Positions 1 to 5,809 of a DNA stretch of 7,132 nt are shown here, one piece after another; the stretch's first letter is position 1; every line of letters begins with the position of its first letter. The translations under genes were made by a program, and so were the position numbers. Origin of the DNA: Acidobacteriota bacterium (GTDB lineage: Bacteria > Acidobacteriota > UBA6911 > JACQSX01); contig JACQGG010000112.1 of NCBI GenBank assembly GCA_016199665.1, positions 1 through 7,132 on the forward strand, given 5' to 3'. The notes under the pieces are model-generated. The model had not been told where the DNA came from and searched no databases. It saw nothing but the letters and a program-made list of their open reading frames with translations.

Positions 1-784
1 GCGTGTTGATCTCGCCGTTGTGACACAGGTACCGGTACGGGTGGGCCCGCGCCCAACTGGGAAACGTGTTGGTGCTGAAGCGCGAATGGACCATGATCAG
101 CGCCGTCTCCAGCGCCGGATGCGTCAGGTCCGGATAATAAGTCGCCACCTGATCCCCCATCAGCATGCCCTTGTAGACAACCGTCCTGCAGGAAAGGCTG
201 GGAATGTAAAACGCGGCGCGCCGGCGGATGTCGGACGCCTTGATTGCGGCTTCCACCCGCTTGCGGATCACATACAGCTTGCGCTCAAAATCAGACTCGC
301 TCTCAATGGCGGCATCGCGACCGACAAAGATCTGACGGATGACCGGCTCCGCCGCCTTCGCGGTGGGGCCAATCGGCGAGTTGTCGGTGGGCACCGTCCG
401 CCATCCCAGCACCTGCTGGGCCTCATCGCCCACGATCTGCTCCAACAGCCGTTCGCAGCCAAGGCGGTCGGCGGAGTCCGCCGGCAGGAACACCATCCCA
501 ACGCCGTACTCTCCCGGAGCGGGCAGAGCCATCTTGAGCGGTTCGCACACTTCAGCAAGAAAACGGTGCGGCATCTGCAGCAAAACGCCGGCGCCGTCGC
601 CGGTATGCTTCTCGCAACCGCACGCGCCGCGGTGCGCCAGACTCATCAGCACCCTGATTCCCTGCTCTACCATGGTGTGGGAGCTGCGGCCCTTCAGGTC
701 GACCAGGAAACCAACGCCGCACGCGTCATGCTCAAAACGCGGATCGTAAAGGCCCTGTCTGAGTGGAACTCCAGTTTGTGTCAT
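1..784 (-). CDS. gltB: Glutamate synthase large subunit, N-terminal part (partial at left edge)
   Basis: This is the N-terminal glutaminase domain of the large subunit of glutamate synthase, which releases ammonia from glutamine and passes it to 2-oxoglutarate to make two glutamates in ammonium assimilation. The 261 codons seen begin MTQTGVPLRQ and show YDPRFEHDACGVGF, in which Cys22 should be the N-terminal nucleophile exposed after removal of a short propeptide, as is known for the family. HRGACGC (about 51-57), TGDGAG (61-66), FSTNTFPSW (236-244) and HNGEIN (255-260) follow in the usual order. The family is about 1500 residues long, so more than four fifths lies beyond the left edge. The ATG at 784 has a purine-rich GAAGGG about 7 bases upstream and gives a propeptide of normal length. 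It is transcribed in the same direction as the cox operon but is separated from it by about 1.1 kb, so it is probably an independent unit. Confidence 0.95.
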   Translation of the reverse strand, partial: MTQTGVPLRQGLYDPRFEHDACGVGFLVDLKGRSSHTMVEQGIRVLMSLAHRGACGCEKHTGDGAGVLLQMPHRFLAEVCEPLKMALPAPGEYGVGMVFLPADSADRLGCERLLEQIVGDEAQQVLGWRTVPTDNSPIGPTAKAAEPVIRQIFVGRDAAIESESDFERKLYVIRKRVEAAIKASDIRRRAAFYIPSLSCRTVVYKGMLMGDQVATYYPDLTHPALETALIMVHSRFSTNTFPSWARAHPYRYLCHNGEINT

Positions 785-1101
785 AGCAACACCCTTCTGT
801 TGAAACCCTGCCGGAAGCGTTGATCGTTCAGGCGATCAGGTTCAAAATCGGCCGGCCACGGTGAGACAACCGCCGCGGCCCGACCTATGCCGTCGAGCGG
901 GCAAGCTCATTTGCTGTGCGGAATCAGTTGATCAAGGAGACCGCCAAAACCACCTAGCGATGCCCGCGAAGGATACGAGGTAAACGATACCATCTGATTT
1001 TCCAATATCAAGAGCAAAATTCATTAAAAAAAGTAATGATTGTGTTCCGATTCCGGCATGCGTTGCAGAAGGCAAATGGAGGTCGGGTGAACGACACAAT
1101 G
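785..1101. other. Intergenic region upstream of gltB, no gene seen
   Basis: I see no convincing coding region on either strand here. The part nearest gltB (about 785-900) is G+C-rich and should be transcribed leader. The part at 990-1035 is A+T-rich, with the candidate promoter and a small 6-bp inverted repeat TCATTA/TAATGA around an A-run (1021-1039 area). Read on the minus strand this gives a weak stem with a T-run in its loop, a poor terminator. Confidence 0.5.
984..1011 (-). promoter_or_regulatory. Candidate sigma70-type promoter for gltB
   Basis: On the minus strand TTGATA (1006-1011) is followed after 16 bases by TATCGT (984-989), a 5/6 match to the -35 and a 4/6 match to the -10 consensus, in a locally A+T-rich stretch. 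It would leave a leader of about 200 bases before the gltB ATG at 784. No operator was recognised. This is a pattern match only. Confidence 0.25.
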
Positions 1102-1413
1102 CCCACCTGCCACAGCCGCGTTCAGGCTATCGGCAAACGTCTCCGCTGGCCGCCATACGGGTTGGGTCCGCCGAAACGGCTCATCGCGCTGCAAGCCATC
1201 CGAGAGGTGTGCCAATACCGGCGATGGTGCCGCCTGTGGAAAGATACACTGACCTGAGCGGTTACGTCGGAGAGTCCGCTCACTGACGTTCGCGGCTCGG
1301 GCTGCGGATTTGGCAATACGCCCGTCAGCCCTTGGGTCCCCAGGAGATTGCGCACTGCGCGCGCTACGGTAATGCAGAGCGCGCGTGGCGGTGGTCCCGA
1401 ACAGCCTGGCCAT
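1102..1413 (-). pseudogene. Possible decayed AraC-family regulator, DNA-binding domain
   Basis: An open frame of 129 codons runs from an ATG at 1413 (overlapping the stop of the 87-residue gene as TAATG) to 1024, but its composition is Arg/Ala/Ser/Pro-rich and unlike a normal protein. Pieces in two frames resemble an AraC C-terminal domain in the right order. RIAKSAARAANVSERTLRRN (1261-1320) looks like the first helix-turn-helix. AQVSVSFHRRHHRRYW (1212-1259) lies in a shifted frame and resembles the AETGMSF-RWR segment. Back in the first frame, LQRDEPF and then PAETFADSLNAAVAGG (ending 1102) fall where the family has LAAGEPV and the second helix-turn-helix (SPSAF/ETFA). The spacing of L, EP and F fits the family apart from about two missing residues at each change. 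I infer compensating small indels in a dead gene. No N-terminal sensor domain is visible. A chance resemblance is possible. Confidence 0.33.
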
Positions 1414-1676
1414 TAACGGCCGTATTGGGCCTGCATGCTCAAGTAAAAATCGATGCGGCCTGGACCTTCCTCCGGGAGATCTTCCAGCCAAAAGGCTGGA
1501 AAGCTGAGCACCTTGCCGCTCGGCATTTCGATGGTGTAAAGACCGGCTTCCACATCCATGCCGAAGCTCAAGCCGTCGCGGCTTTTGAAATGCTTTTCGA
1601 TAAGCAGTTCCACCGCATCGATGTGAGGGAACTCGGCGCGCTCTATGGGGATGCTAGCTTCGCGACTCAATACCAT
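1413..1676 (-). CDS. Small hypothetical protein, 87 residues
   Basis: I do not recognise this protein. It is soluble and mildly acidic, has no signal peptide or membrane segment, and has a pattern suggesting a small alpha/beta fold: IDAVELLIEKHF near residues 19-30, GMDVEAGLYTIEMPSG near 39-54, and a C-terminal stretch rich in aromatic residues ending MQAQYGR. Codon choice (GAA, ATC, CTG, GGC) is natural for the window, which favours this frame over the overlapping plus-strand frame. The ATG at 1676 is the only usual start before an in-frame TGA (1716-1718) that lies inside the heptad repeat, and no clear ribosome binding site precedes it. It lies about 200 bases downstream of the cox operon on the same strand, just beyond the repeat, so it may be reached by read-through or be the remnant of a longer gene cut by the repeat. 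Confidence 0.55.
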   Translation of the reverse strand: MVLSREASIPIERAEFPHIDAVELLIEKHFKSRDGLSFGMDVEAGLYTIEMPSGKVLSFPAFWLEDLPEEGPGRIDFYLSMQAQYGR

Positions 1677-1691
1677 AGTTTCAACGGAATG

Positions 1692-1782
1692 GGTTGGAGG
1701 TTCAAAGTTTGCGGTTCAGGGTTCAGGGTTCGGGGTCCGGGGTTCGGGGTTCAGGGTTCGGGGTTCAAAGTTTGAGGTTGAG
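1692..1782 (+). repeat. Tandem heptanucleotide array, 13 units, GGTTCRG/GGTTCAA type
   Basis: Thirteen 7-bp units follow one another without a phase break: ggttgga, ggttcaa, agtttgc, ggttcag twice, ggttcgg, ggtccgg, ggttcgg, ggttcag, ggttcgg, ggttcaa, agtttga, ggttgag. The pair ggttcaa-agttt occurs at 1699 and again at 1762, exactly nine units apart. Because 7 is not a multiple of 3, the array encodes a repeating 7-residue peptide (GSGFRVR type) in the plus frames, which is an artefact. The array lies between the end of the cox operon and the 87-residue gene. Confidence 0.9.
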
Positions 1783-1835
1783 GTTCAGCGTTGGCGTTCA
1801 AGTTCTGGGCTTGACCTTTCCTGGGTTCTGGGTTC

Positions 1836-1870
1836 CTTGAACTTCGAACTTTCAACTTTGAACCTTGAAC
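1836..1870 (-). repeat. Inverted heptanucleotide array, 5 units, facing the 13-unit array
   Basis: Five in-phase units cttgaac, ttcgaac, tttcaac, tttgaac, cttgaac are the same kind of heptad as at 1692-1782 but in opposite orientation (GTTCAAG on the minus strand). The 11 bases AACTTTGAACC (1854-1864) are the exact reverse complement of GGTTCAAAGTT at 1762-1772 and 1699-1709. The spacer (1783-1835) includes two copies of ctgggtt (1821-1834). Transcribed from the cox operon, whose last stop codon is 10 bases away, the two arrays could form a long imperfect hairpin. Confidence 0.85.
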
Positions 1871-1880
1871 CTCAGATCTT

Positions 1881-2111
1881 TCAATCCCGGCGGCGATACA
1901 CGACCAGGCCGATCCCGCCCAGGATGGCGACCGTGGGTACCAGCAGCATCAGGATGCCGGCGTTCATCGATCGCATGCCGCGAGTGACCGCCGATAGGTT
2001 CGCGCGGCACATCGCACACTGCCCTTGCGCCATCGGCAAGGCGATTGCGAATGACGCCAACAACAGGCAGGACAAAAACAGGCTTCGAAACCAGCCGATC
2101 GCGTTCTTCAC
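1881..2111 (-). CDS. Small membrane protein with CxxC motif, last gene of the cox operon
   Basis: This 76-residue protein has an N-terminal hydrophobic stretch (about residues 9-26) that looks like a signal peptide ending ALPMAQG. A Cys-Ala-Met-Cys motif (Cys32, Cys35) comes next, then a polar segment with several Arg and Asn, and a membrane helix (about 51-72) ending in VYRRRD. If the signal is cleaved, the CxxC would sit near the mature N-terminus on the outer face of the membrane, anchored by one helix with its tail inside. The start is a GTG overlapping the TGA of subunit IV (GTGA), so translation is probably coupled. I recall similar short QCAMC-type proteins beside oxidase genes but know no established function. 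A role in copper delivery or thiol redox during CuA or CuB assembly is an inference from motif and position. Confidence 0.8.
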   Translation of the reverse strand: MKNAIGWFRSLFLSCLLLASFAIALPMAQGQCAMCRANLSAVTRGMRSMNAGILMLLVPTVAILGGIGLVVYRRRD

Positions 2112-2410
2112 GGCACCCGGAGATCGTGCAACCGGATGCTATCGGGAAAGAACACGAATAGCAGGGCGACACAAAAGATCAGCGCCGGAAACAGCGTCAG
2201 GAAGAGACTGAATCTCTCAAAGCGCAGATGCATGAAATAGGAAATGATCAGGGCGGCTTTGACAACGGAAAGCCCCATCAAGATCACCAGCATCGCCTGG
2301 AAGGGAATCTGGCGGTAGGCCAGGATCACCTCCAGGATTGTCAACGCCAACAGCCAGGCCCAGACAGACAAGTACAGCTTGCTTCCTCCGGAATGTGCAT
2401 GCGCGCCCAT
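2108..2410 (-). CDS. coxD: Cytochrome c oxidase subunit IV, bacterial (COX4_pro type)
   Basis: This 100-residue integral membrane protein is a small accessory subunit of bacterial haem-copper oxidases, thought to stabilise the complex. It has three predicted helices (about 13-31, 38-58 and 66-87). The signature of the family is in the second: Lys51 followed by AALIISYFMHL, with a conserved MHLR at the membrane edge. The ATG at 2410 begins two bases after the TGA of the subunit III gene, so the start follows directly from tight packing in the operon. The short G-run in the end of the previous gene is the only ribosome binding candidate. Its stop overlaps the start of the CxxC protein gene. No metal ligands are expected in this subunit. 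Confidence 0.88.
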   Translation of the reverse strand: MGAHAHSGGSKLYLSVWAWLLALTILEVILAYRQIPFQAMLVILMGLSVVKAALIISYFMHLRFERFSLFLTLFPALIFCVALLFVFFPDSIRLHDLRVP

Positions 2411-2412
2411 AT

Positions 2413-3060
2413 TCAATGCGCCCCCATCGTGACAACATTGGACAGCAGATAGACCATCGGGAAAATAAACATCCAGACCAGATCCACAAAGTGCCAGTAC
2501 AAACCGCTCACTTCGACATCTTCCGGCGTAAACTTCCCCCGGCCAAAAGCAAAAGCAATGACCCCGAGATAAAGACAGCCGATGACGACGTGGGTCATGT
2601 GCAGGCCGGTCAGAGTGAAAAACGCCGCGCCAAAATTCGGGACACCCCACGGATTGCTGAAGGGCGTCACTCCTTCTTCGATAAGCCCGCGCCACTCGTT
2701 GGCATGGAGCACTACGAAGGCCAGCCCCCCCAGAATCGTCAACACAATCCATTTTGCCGCCGCTCCCCGATCATTCCTGGAGGCGGCGGCGACTCCAAAA
2801 ACCATGGTCACGCTGCTTGACAGCAGACAGAAGGTCATAACGGTGGCCATGGTAATGCTCGGCCAGGTGTGAAAAGGCCGGGGCCAGTTGTCGGTCGCAT
2901 ATCGGAGATAACTGTAGCAGACGAGAAGACTGGCAAAGGTCAGCGCGTCGGCAATAATGAACAGCCACATCCCAAGCTTCTTGGACCCAATGGCATAGGG
3001 AGCCGCACCGCCTTCCCAGGCCGGACTGGCCGCATATTCAGCTTTTGTGCTCGCAGACAT
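2413..3060 (-). CDS. coxC: Cytochrome c oxidase subunit III (second copy)
   Basis: Subunit III binds no metals; it lies next to subunit I, sustains proton uptake through the D channel and protects the enzyme during turnover. The 215 residues contain five likely helices (about 29-51, 70-92, 103-120, 143-172, 187-210), the short five-helix form. Family marks are LGMWLFIIADALTFASL (29-45), HANEWRGL (119-126), GLHMTHVVIG (152-161) and the C-terminal GLYWHFVDLVWMFIF (186-200). The N-terminal 25 residues are polar. The ATG at 3060 is preceded by GGAGG about 11 bases upstream, a rather long spacing. It begins 44 bases after the first subunit III gene, to which it is only distantly similar. Confidence 0.94.
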   Translation of the reverse strand: MSASTKAEYAASPAWEGGAAPYAIGSKKLGMWLFIIADALTFASLLVCYSYLRYATDNWPRPFHTWPSITMATVMTFCLLSSSVTMVFGVAAASRNDRGAAAKWIVLTILGGLAFVVLHANEWRGLIEEGVTPFSNPWGVPNFGAAFFTLTGLHMTHVVIGCLYLGVIAFAFGRGKFTPEDVEVSGLYWHFVDLVWMFIFPMVYLLSNVVTMGAH

Positions 3061-3104
3061 CCTTCTTTAAACCTCCAGGTGAGATTACAGGTTCAATGGT
3101 CGCC

Positions 3105-3815
3105 TCAAGGCCACAACACAAGCAACAGCAAGAGATAGATCCAGACCGCATCCATGAAATGCCAGTAAATGCCCGCGACCGTCACGCCGGTCCTGCCCGA
3201 GGGCTCCAGCCGCTTCCAGCACTTGGCCGTCACCCAGGCAAGAGCAACGACTCCGCCCAGCAAATGCACGGCGTGAGTTGCAGTCAGCACATAAAAAAAC
3301 GAGCTGCTCGGATTTGTGGCAAGGTAAACCCCCTGTGCCACAAGCTGCTTCCATGCCAGAAGTTGCCCCGCCAGAAAGAGCAGGCCCAGCGCCAGCGTCG
3401 TCATAAGCCACTTCTTCACCGCCGGCGCCACGGGAAACAACTGCAGCTTTGCACCGGACTGGGAATGCCGAGCCATTCCCCAGGGCTGAGATTTTCGCCG
3501 CGCGACCTCAAGGGTCGCACTGCTCGCCAGCAATACTGCCGAATTCCACCAAAGCAGATGCGGCCAGGCCATTGACCGCCAGTCGTCGGACAAGCCCTGG
3601 CGCACCACGTACGCGCTGCTGAGCGCCATAAACAGCATCACGATCGGCACCAGCGCAAACCAGATGCCCGTGTGATACCGACGCAGCGGCAGCGGCAACC
3701 TGAATGCGTCGCCGTCGCCACCCCCTCCAGACCGCCCATCCCCAAAGCGGCCTCCATCGTCGCCTTCCGGACCTTTCAACTTGGCCGCCCGCCGGGGTGG
3801 TGAGATTGTCGCCAT
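3105..3815 (-). CDS. Cytochrome c oxidase subunit III-like protein (first copy)
   Basis: This second member of the subunit III family has 236 residues and five likely helices (about 50-72, 86-104, 136-156, 172-197, 213-235). Family marks are LAGQLLAWKQL (148-158), ATHAVHLLGG (179-188) and GIYWHFMDAVWIYLL (215-229), so the helix carrying HxxH and the final YWHFxDxxW helix are kept. It differs from the neighbour in having a polar N-terminal extension rich in Gly, Asp and Arg (about residues 8-38) that is probably disordered in the cytoplasm. The loop between helices 2 and 3 is long and basic. It starts 29 bases after coxA with no strong ribosome binding site (GTGAG about 6 bases before the ATG). 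It could replace or pair with the other subunit III in the complex. Confidence 0.92.
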   Translation of the reverse strand: MATISPPRRAAKLKGPEGDDGGRFGDGRSGGGGDGDAFRLPLPLRRYHTGIWFALVPIVMLFMALSSAYVVRQGLSDDWRSMAWPHLLWWNSAVLLASSATLEVARRKSQPWGMARHSQSGAKLQLFPVAPAVKKWLMTTLALGLLFLAGQLLAWKQLVAQGVYLATNPSSSFFYVLTATHAVHLLGGVVALAWVTAKCWKRLEPSGRTGVTVAGIYWHFMDAVWIYLLLLLVLWP

Positions 3816-3828
3816 AGGAAACTCACGA

Positions 3829-3843
3829 AGAATGCTTCATTCT
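3829..3843 (-). other. Small inverted repeat between coxA and the next gene
   Basis: Just after the coxA stop codon the minus strand reads AGAATG-AAG-CATTCT, a 6-bp stem with a 3-base loop. No T-run follows, so it is not a classical terminator. It may be a processing or stability element in the operon mRNA, or chance. Confidence 0.3.
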
Positions 3844-3844
3844 C

Positions 3845-5635
3845 TCAGTGTTTCAACGCCGGCAGCCTCGCCGCGTCCGTCTGCATCAGGTAGTCTGCTT
3901 TAGCGTCCGGCACCGAATATTCATACGCCCCGTGATACACCGTGGGAGGGCGCCCTCCAAAATTGTCATGAGGCGGCGGGGAGGGGACCGTCCACTCCAG
4001 CGTCGTGCAGTGCCAGGGATTGATCTCCGCTTTGCGCCCTTTCCAGATGCTGTAAAACAAGTTGAAGAGGAATACAACCTGCGCCGTGGCGGTGATAAAC
4101 GCAGCGATGGTAATGAACTCGTGTACTCCCGCAAGGGGCTTGAGGAAATCGTACTCGGTAAATTGCGAGTATCGCCGCGGACTTCCCACCACCCCCAGGA
4201 GATGCATCGGCGTGAAAATCGCATAAACGCCGACAAAGGTGATCCAGAAGTGGAGCTTGCCCCACCCTTCATTCATCATGCGGCCGTACATCTTGGGAAA
4301 CCAGAAGTAGGTCGCGGCAAAAATTCCGAAAATCGCCGCCACCCCCATGATCATGTGAAAATGGCCGACCACGAAGTAGGTATCGTGAAAATAGATGTCG
4401 ACCGAGGGCTGCGCCAAAAACAGCCCGCTCAGGCCGCCGGTCACAAACAGGGAAACAAAGCCGATGGCAAACAGCATGGCAGTGGTAAATTGAATGTTAC
4501 CGCCCCAGAGCGTCCCGATCCAGTTGAAGGTCTTGATCGCGGATGGAACTCCAATGGCCATGGTCATGACCGAGAACACCAGCGCCGAATAAGGGCTCAT
4601 GCCGCTCATGAACATGTGGTGCCCCCAGACCATGAAGCCCAGGAAACCGATCCCCATGAGCGCATAGACCATGGCGCGATAACCGAAGATCGGCTTGCGC
4701 GCAAAGGTGGAGAGAATCTGCGAGACGGCTCCCATCCCCGGAAGTATGGCGATGTAGACTTCCGGATGGCCGAAAAACCAGAACAAATGCTGCCACAGCA
4801 AGGGCGAGCCCCCCTGATGGTTCAGCAGCATCTGATCATTGACGACCAAGCCCGCCGGAATAAAAAAACTGGTGCCGGCCATCCGGTCCAGCAGCAGCAA
4901 AATCCCCGCTGCCAGCAGTACGGAAAAGGCCAACAGCCCGAGAATGGCCGTGATGAACCACGCCCAGACGGTCAGCGGCAGCCGCATCATGCTCATTCCA
5001 GGTGCACGCAGGTCGATGGTGGTTACGATAAAATTCAGCGCGCCCAGCACCGAGGCCACGGTAAAAAGCGCAATGGAGAGAATCCAAAGCGTCTGGCCGG
5101 TCCCCTGCCCGGGACCGGCGATCTGGCCGATGGCGCTCAGCGGAGGATAGGCGGTCCATCCCGAAAGAGGGGCCCCGCCGGAAACAACGAATGCCGCCAG
5201 CAGCACGATGAGACCGACAAACGTGATCCAGAACGAGAGCATGTTCAAGACCGGAAACGCCATGTCCGCGGCGCCGATCTGGATGGGCAGAAAATAATTT
5301 CCAAATCCACCCTGCGGCGCCGTCGTCAGGACAAAAAACACCATGATGGTGCCATGGATGGTCATCAGCGACAGGTAGAATTCCGGTGTCATTACGCCTC
5401 CGGCAGCTCCGGTCGGCGCCAGGGCGCCCAGTCCGGGGATGGCCGCCTGCGGCCAGACCAAATGAAAGCGCATGAGCACGGAGAGAATAATCCCGACGAA
5501 TACTGAAAACAGCGCCAGGAAAAAGTACTGCGTGCCGATCACCTTGTGATCCAGGCTAAAGATGTACTTCCGGATGAACCCGGCAGGAGCCGCATGGGCA
5601 GGATGTTCGACCTGAGTTCGCGCCGCCTCTGGCAT
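3845..5635 (-). CDS. coxA: Cytochrome c oxidase subunit I, A-type haem-copper oxidase
   Basis: This is the catalytic subunit of the terminal oxidase, with 596 residues and at least twelve membrane helices. It reduces O2 to water and pumps protons across the cytoplasmic membrane. Visible ligands are His94 (TIHGT) and His427 for haem a, His425 for haem a3, and His290, His339 and His340 for CuB. Tyr294 in GHPEVY is the residue cross-linked to His290. Glu292 of the same motif marks an A1-type D channel. Asp124 in ADMAFP and Asn113 (GNYF) form its entry, and Lys368 (SAIKTFNW) marks the K channel. The C-terminus has the usual LEWTVPSPPPH. An upstream in-frame ATG at 5659 would add eight residues, but AAGGAG lies 7 bases before the ATG at 5635, which I chose. 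No key residue is missing. Confidence 0.97.
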   Translation of the reverse strand: MPEAARTQVEHPAHAAPAGFIRKYIFSLDHKVIGTQYFFLALFSVFVGIILSVLMRFHLVWPQAAIPGLGALAPTGAAGGVMTPEFYLSLMTIHGTIMVFFVLTTAPQGGFGNYFLPIQIGAADMAFPVLNMLSFWITFVGLIVLLAAFVVSGGAPLSGWTAYPPLSAIGQIAGPGQGTGQTLWILSIALFTVASVLGALNFIVTTIDLRAPGMSMMRLPLTVWAWFITAILGLLAFSVLLAAGILLLLDRMAGTSFFIPAGLVVNDQMLLNHQGGSPLLWQHLFWFFGHPEVYIAILPGMGAVSQILSTFARKPIFGYRAMVYALMGIGFLGFMVWGHHMFMSGMSPYSALVFSVMTMAIGVPSAIKTFNWIGTLWGGNIQFTTAMLFAIGFVSLFVTGGLSGLFLAQPSVDIYFHDTYFVVGHFHMIMGVAAIFGIFAATYFWFPKMYGRMMNEGWGKLHFWITFVGVYAIFTPMHLLGVVGSPRRYSQFTEYDFLKPLAGVHEFITIAAFITATAQVVFLFNLFYSIWKGRKAEINPWHCTTLEWTVPSPPPHDNFGGRPPTVYHGAYEYSVPDAKADYLMQTDAARLPALKH

Positions 5636-5667
5636 GTTCAATCTCCTTGACTCAATCAATCCGATTC

Positions 5668-5684
5668 TTGAATTCTCAATTCAA
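5668..5684 (-). other. Inverted repeat in the coxB-coxA gap
   Basis: The minus strand reads TTGAATT-GAG-AATTCAA, a perfect 7-bp stem with a 3-base loop, 32 bases before the coxA start. It lies in the 174-base gap between coxB and coxA, the only long gap in the operon. It is A+T-rich and lacks a following T-run, so a terminator is unlikely. An mRNA processing site or a regulator site is possible. Confidence 0.35.
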
Positions 5685-5809
5685 AAGTTCCCTGAGGCGT
5701 CCGTATGTAAACTTCAGACGTCGGACCCGCGACCGGGAGGGAGCCGAGGTATCCGCATCAGAGAGTCGGCCTGCTGCCGCGCGTCGTGGCCCGGAGTTTT
5801 CGCACACCT

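Noticed and set aside
20..823. A 267-codon plus-strand frame opposite gltB.
   Set aside because: The minus strand encodes unmistakable glutaminase-domain motifs of glutamate synthase; the plus frame is a shadow.
1021..1039. Terminator for minus-strand transcription.
   Set aside because: The stem is only 6 bp and A+T-only apart from one pair, and the T-run lies in the loop rather than after the stem.
1332..1775. A 147-codon plus-strand frame opposite the 87-residue gene.
   Set aside because: Its codon use and residue pattern are poorer than those of the minus-strand frame, and its end is made of the heptad repeat.
1692..1870. CRISPR array.
   Set aside because: Units are 7 bp with no spacers of constant length and no cas genes nearby; it is a simple tandem repeat.
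1645..2211. A plus-strand frame encoding a repeating GSGFRVR-like peptide.
   Set aside because: The repeat peptide comes from the 7-bp DNA array read in frame, and the rest lies opposite the CxxC protein and subunit IV genes.
3848..5506. A 552-codon open frame on the plus strand opposite coxA.
   Set aside because: It mirrors the coxA coding strand, is full of Arg, His, Gln and Gly with no hydrophobic core pattern, and coxA is certain from its metal ligands.
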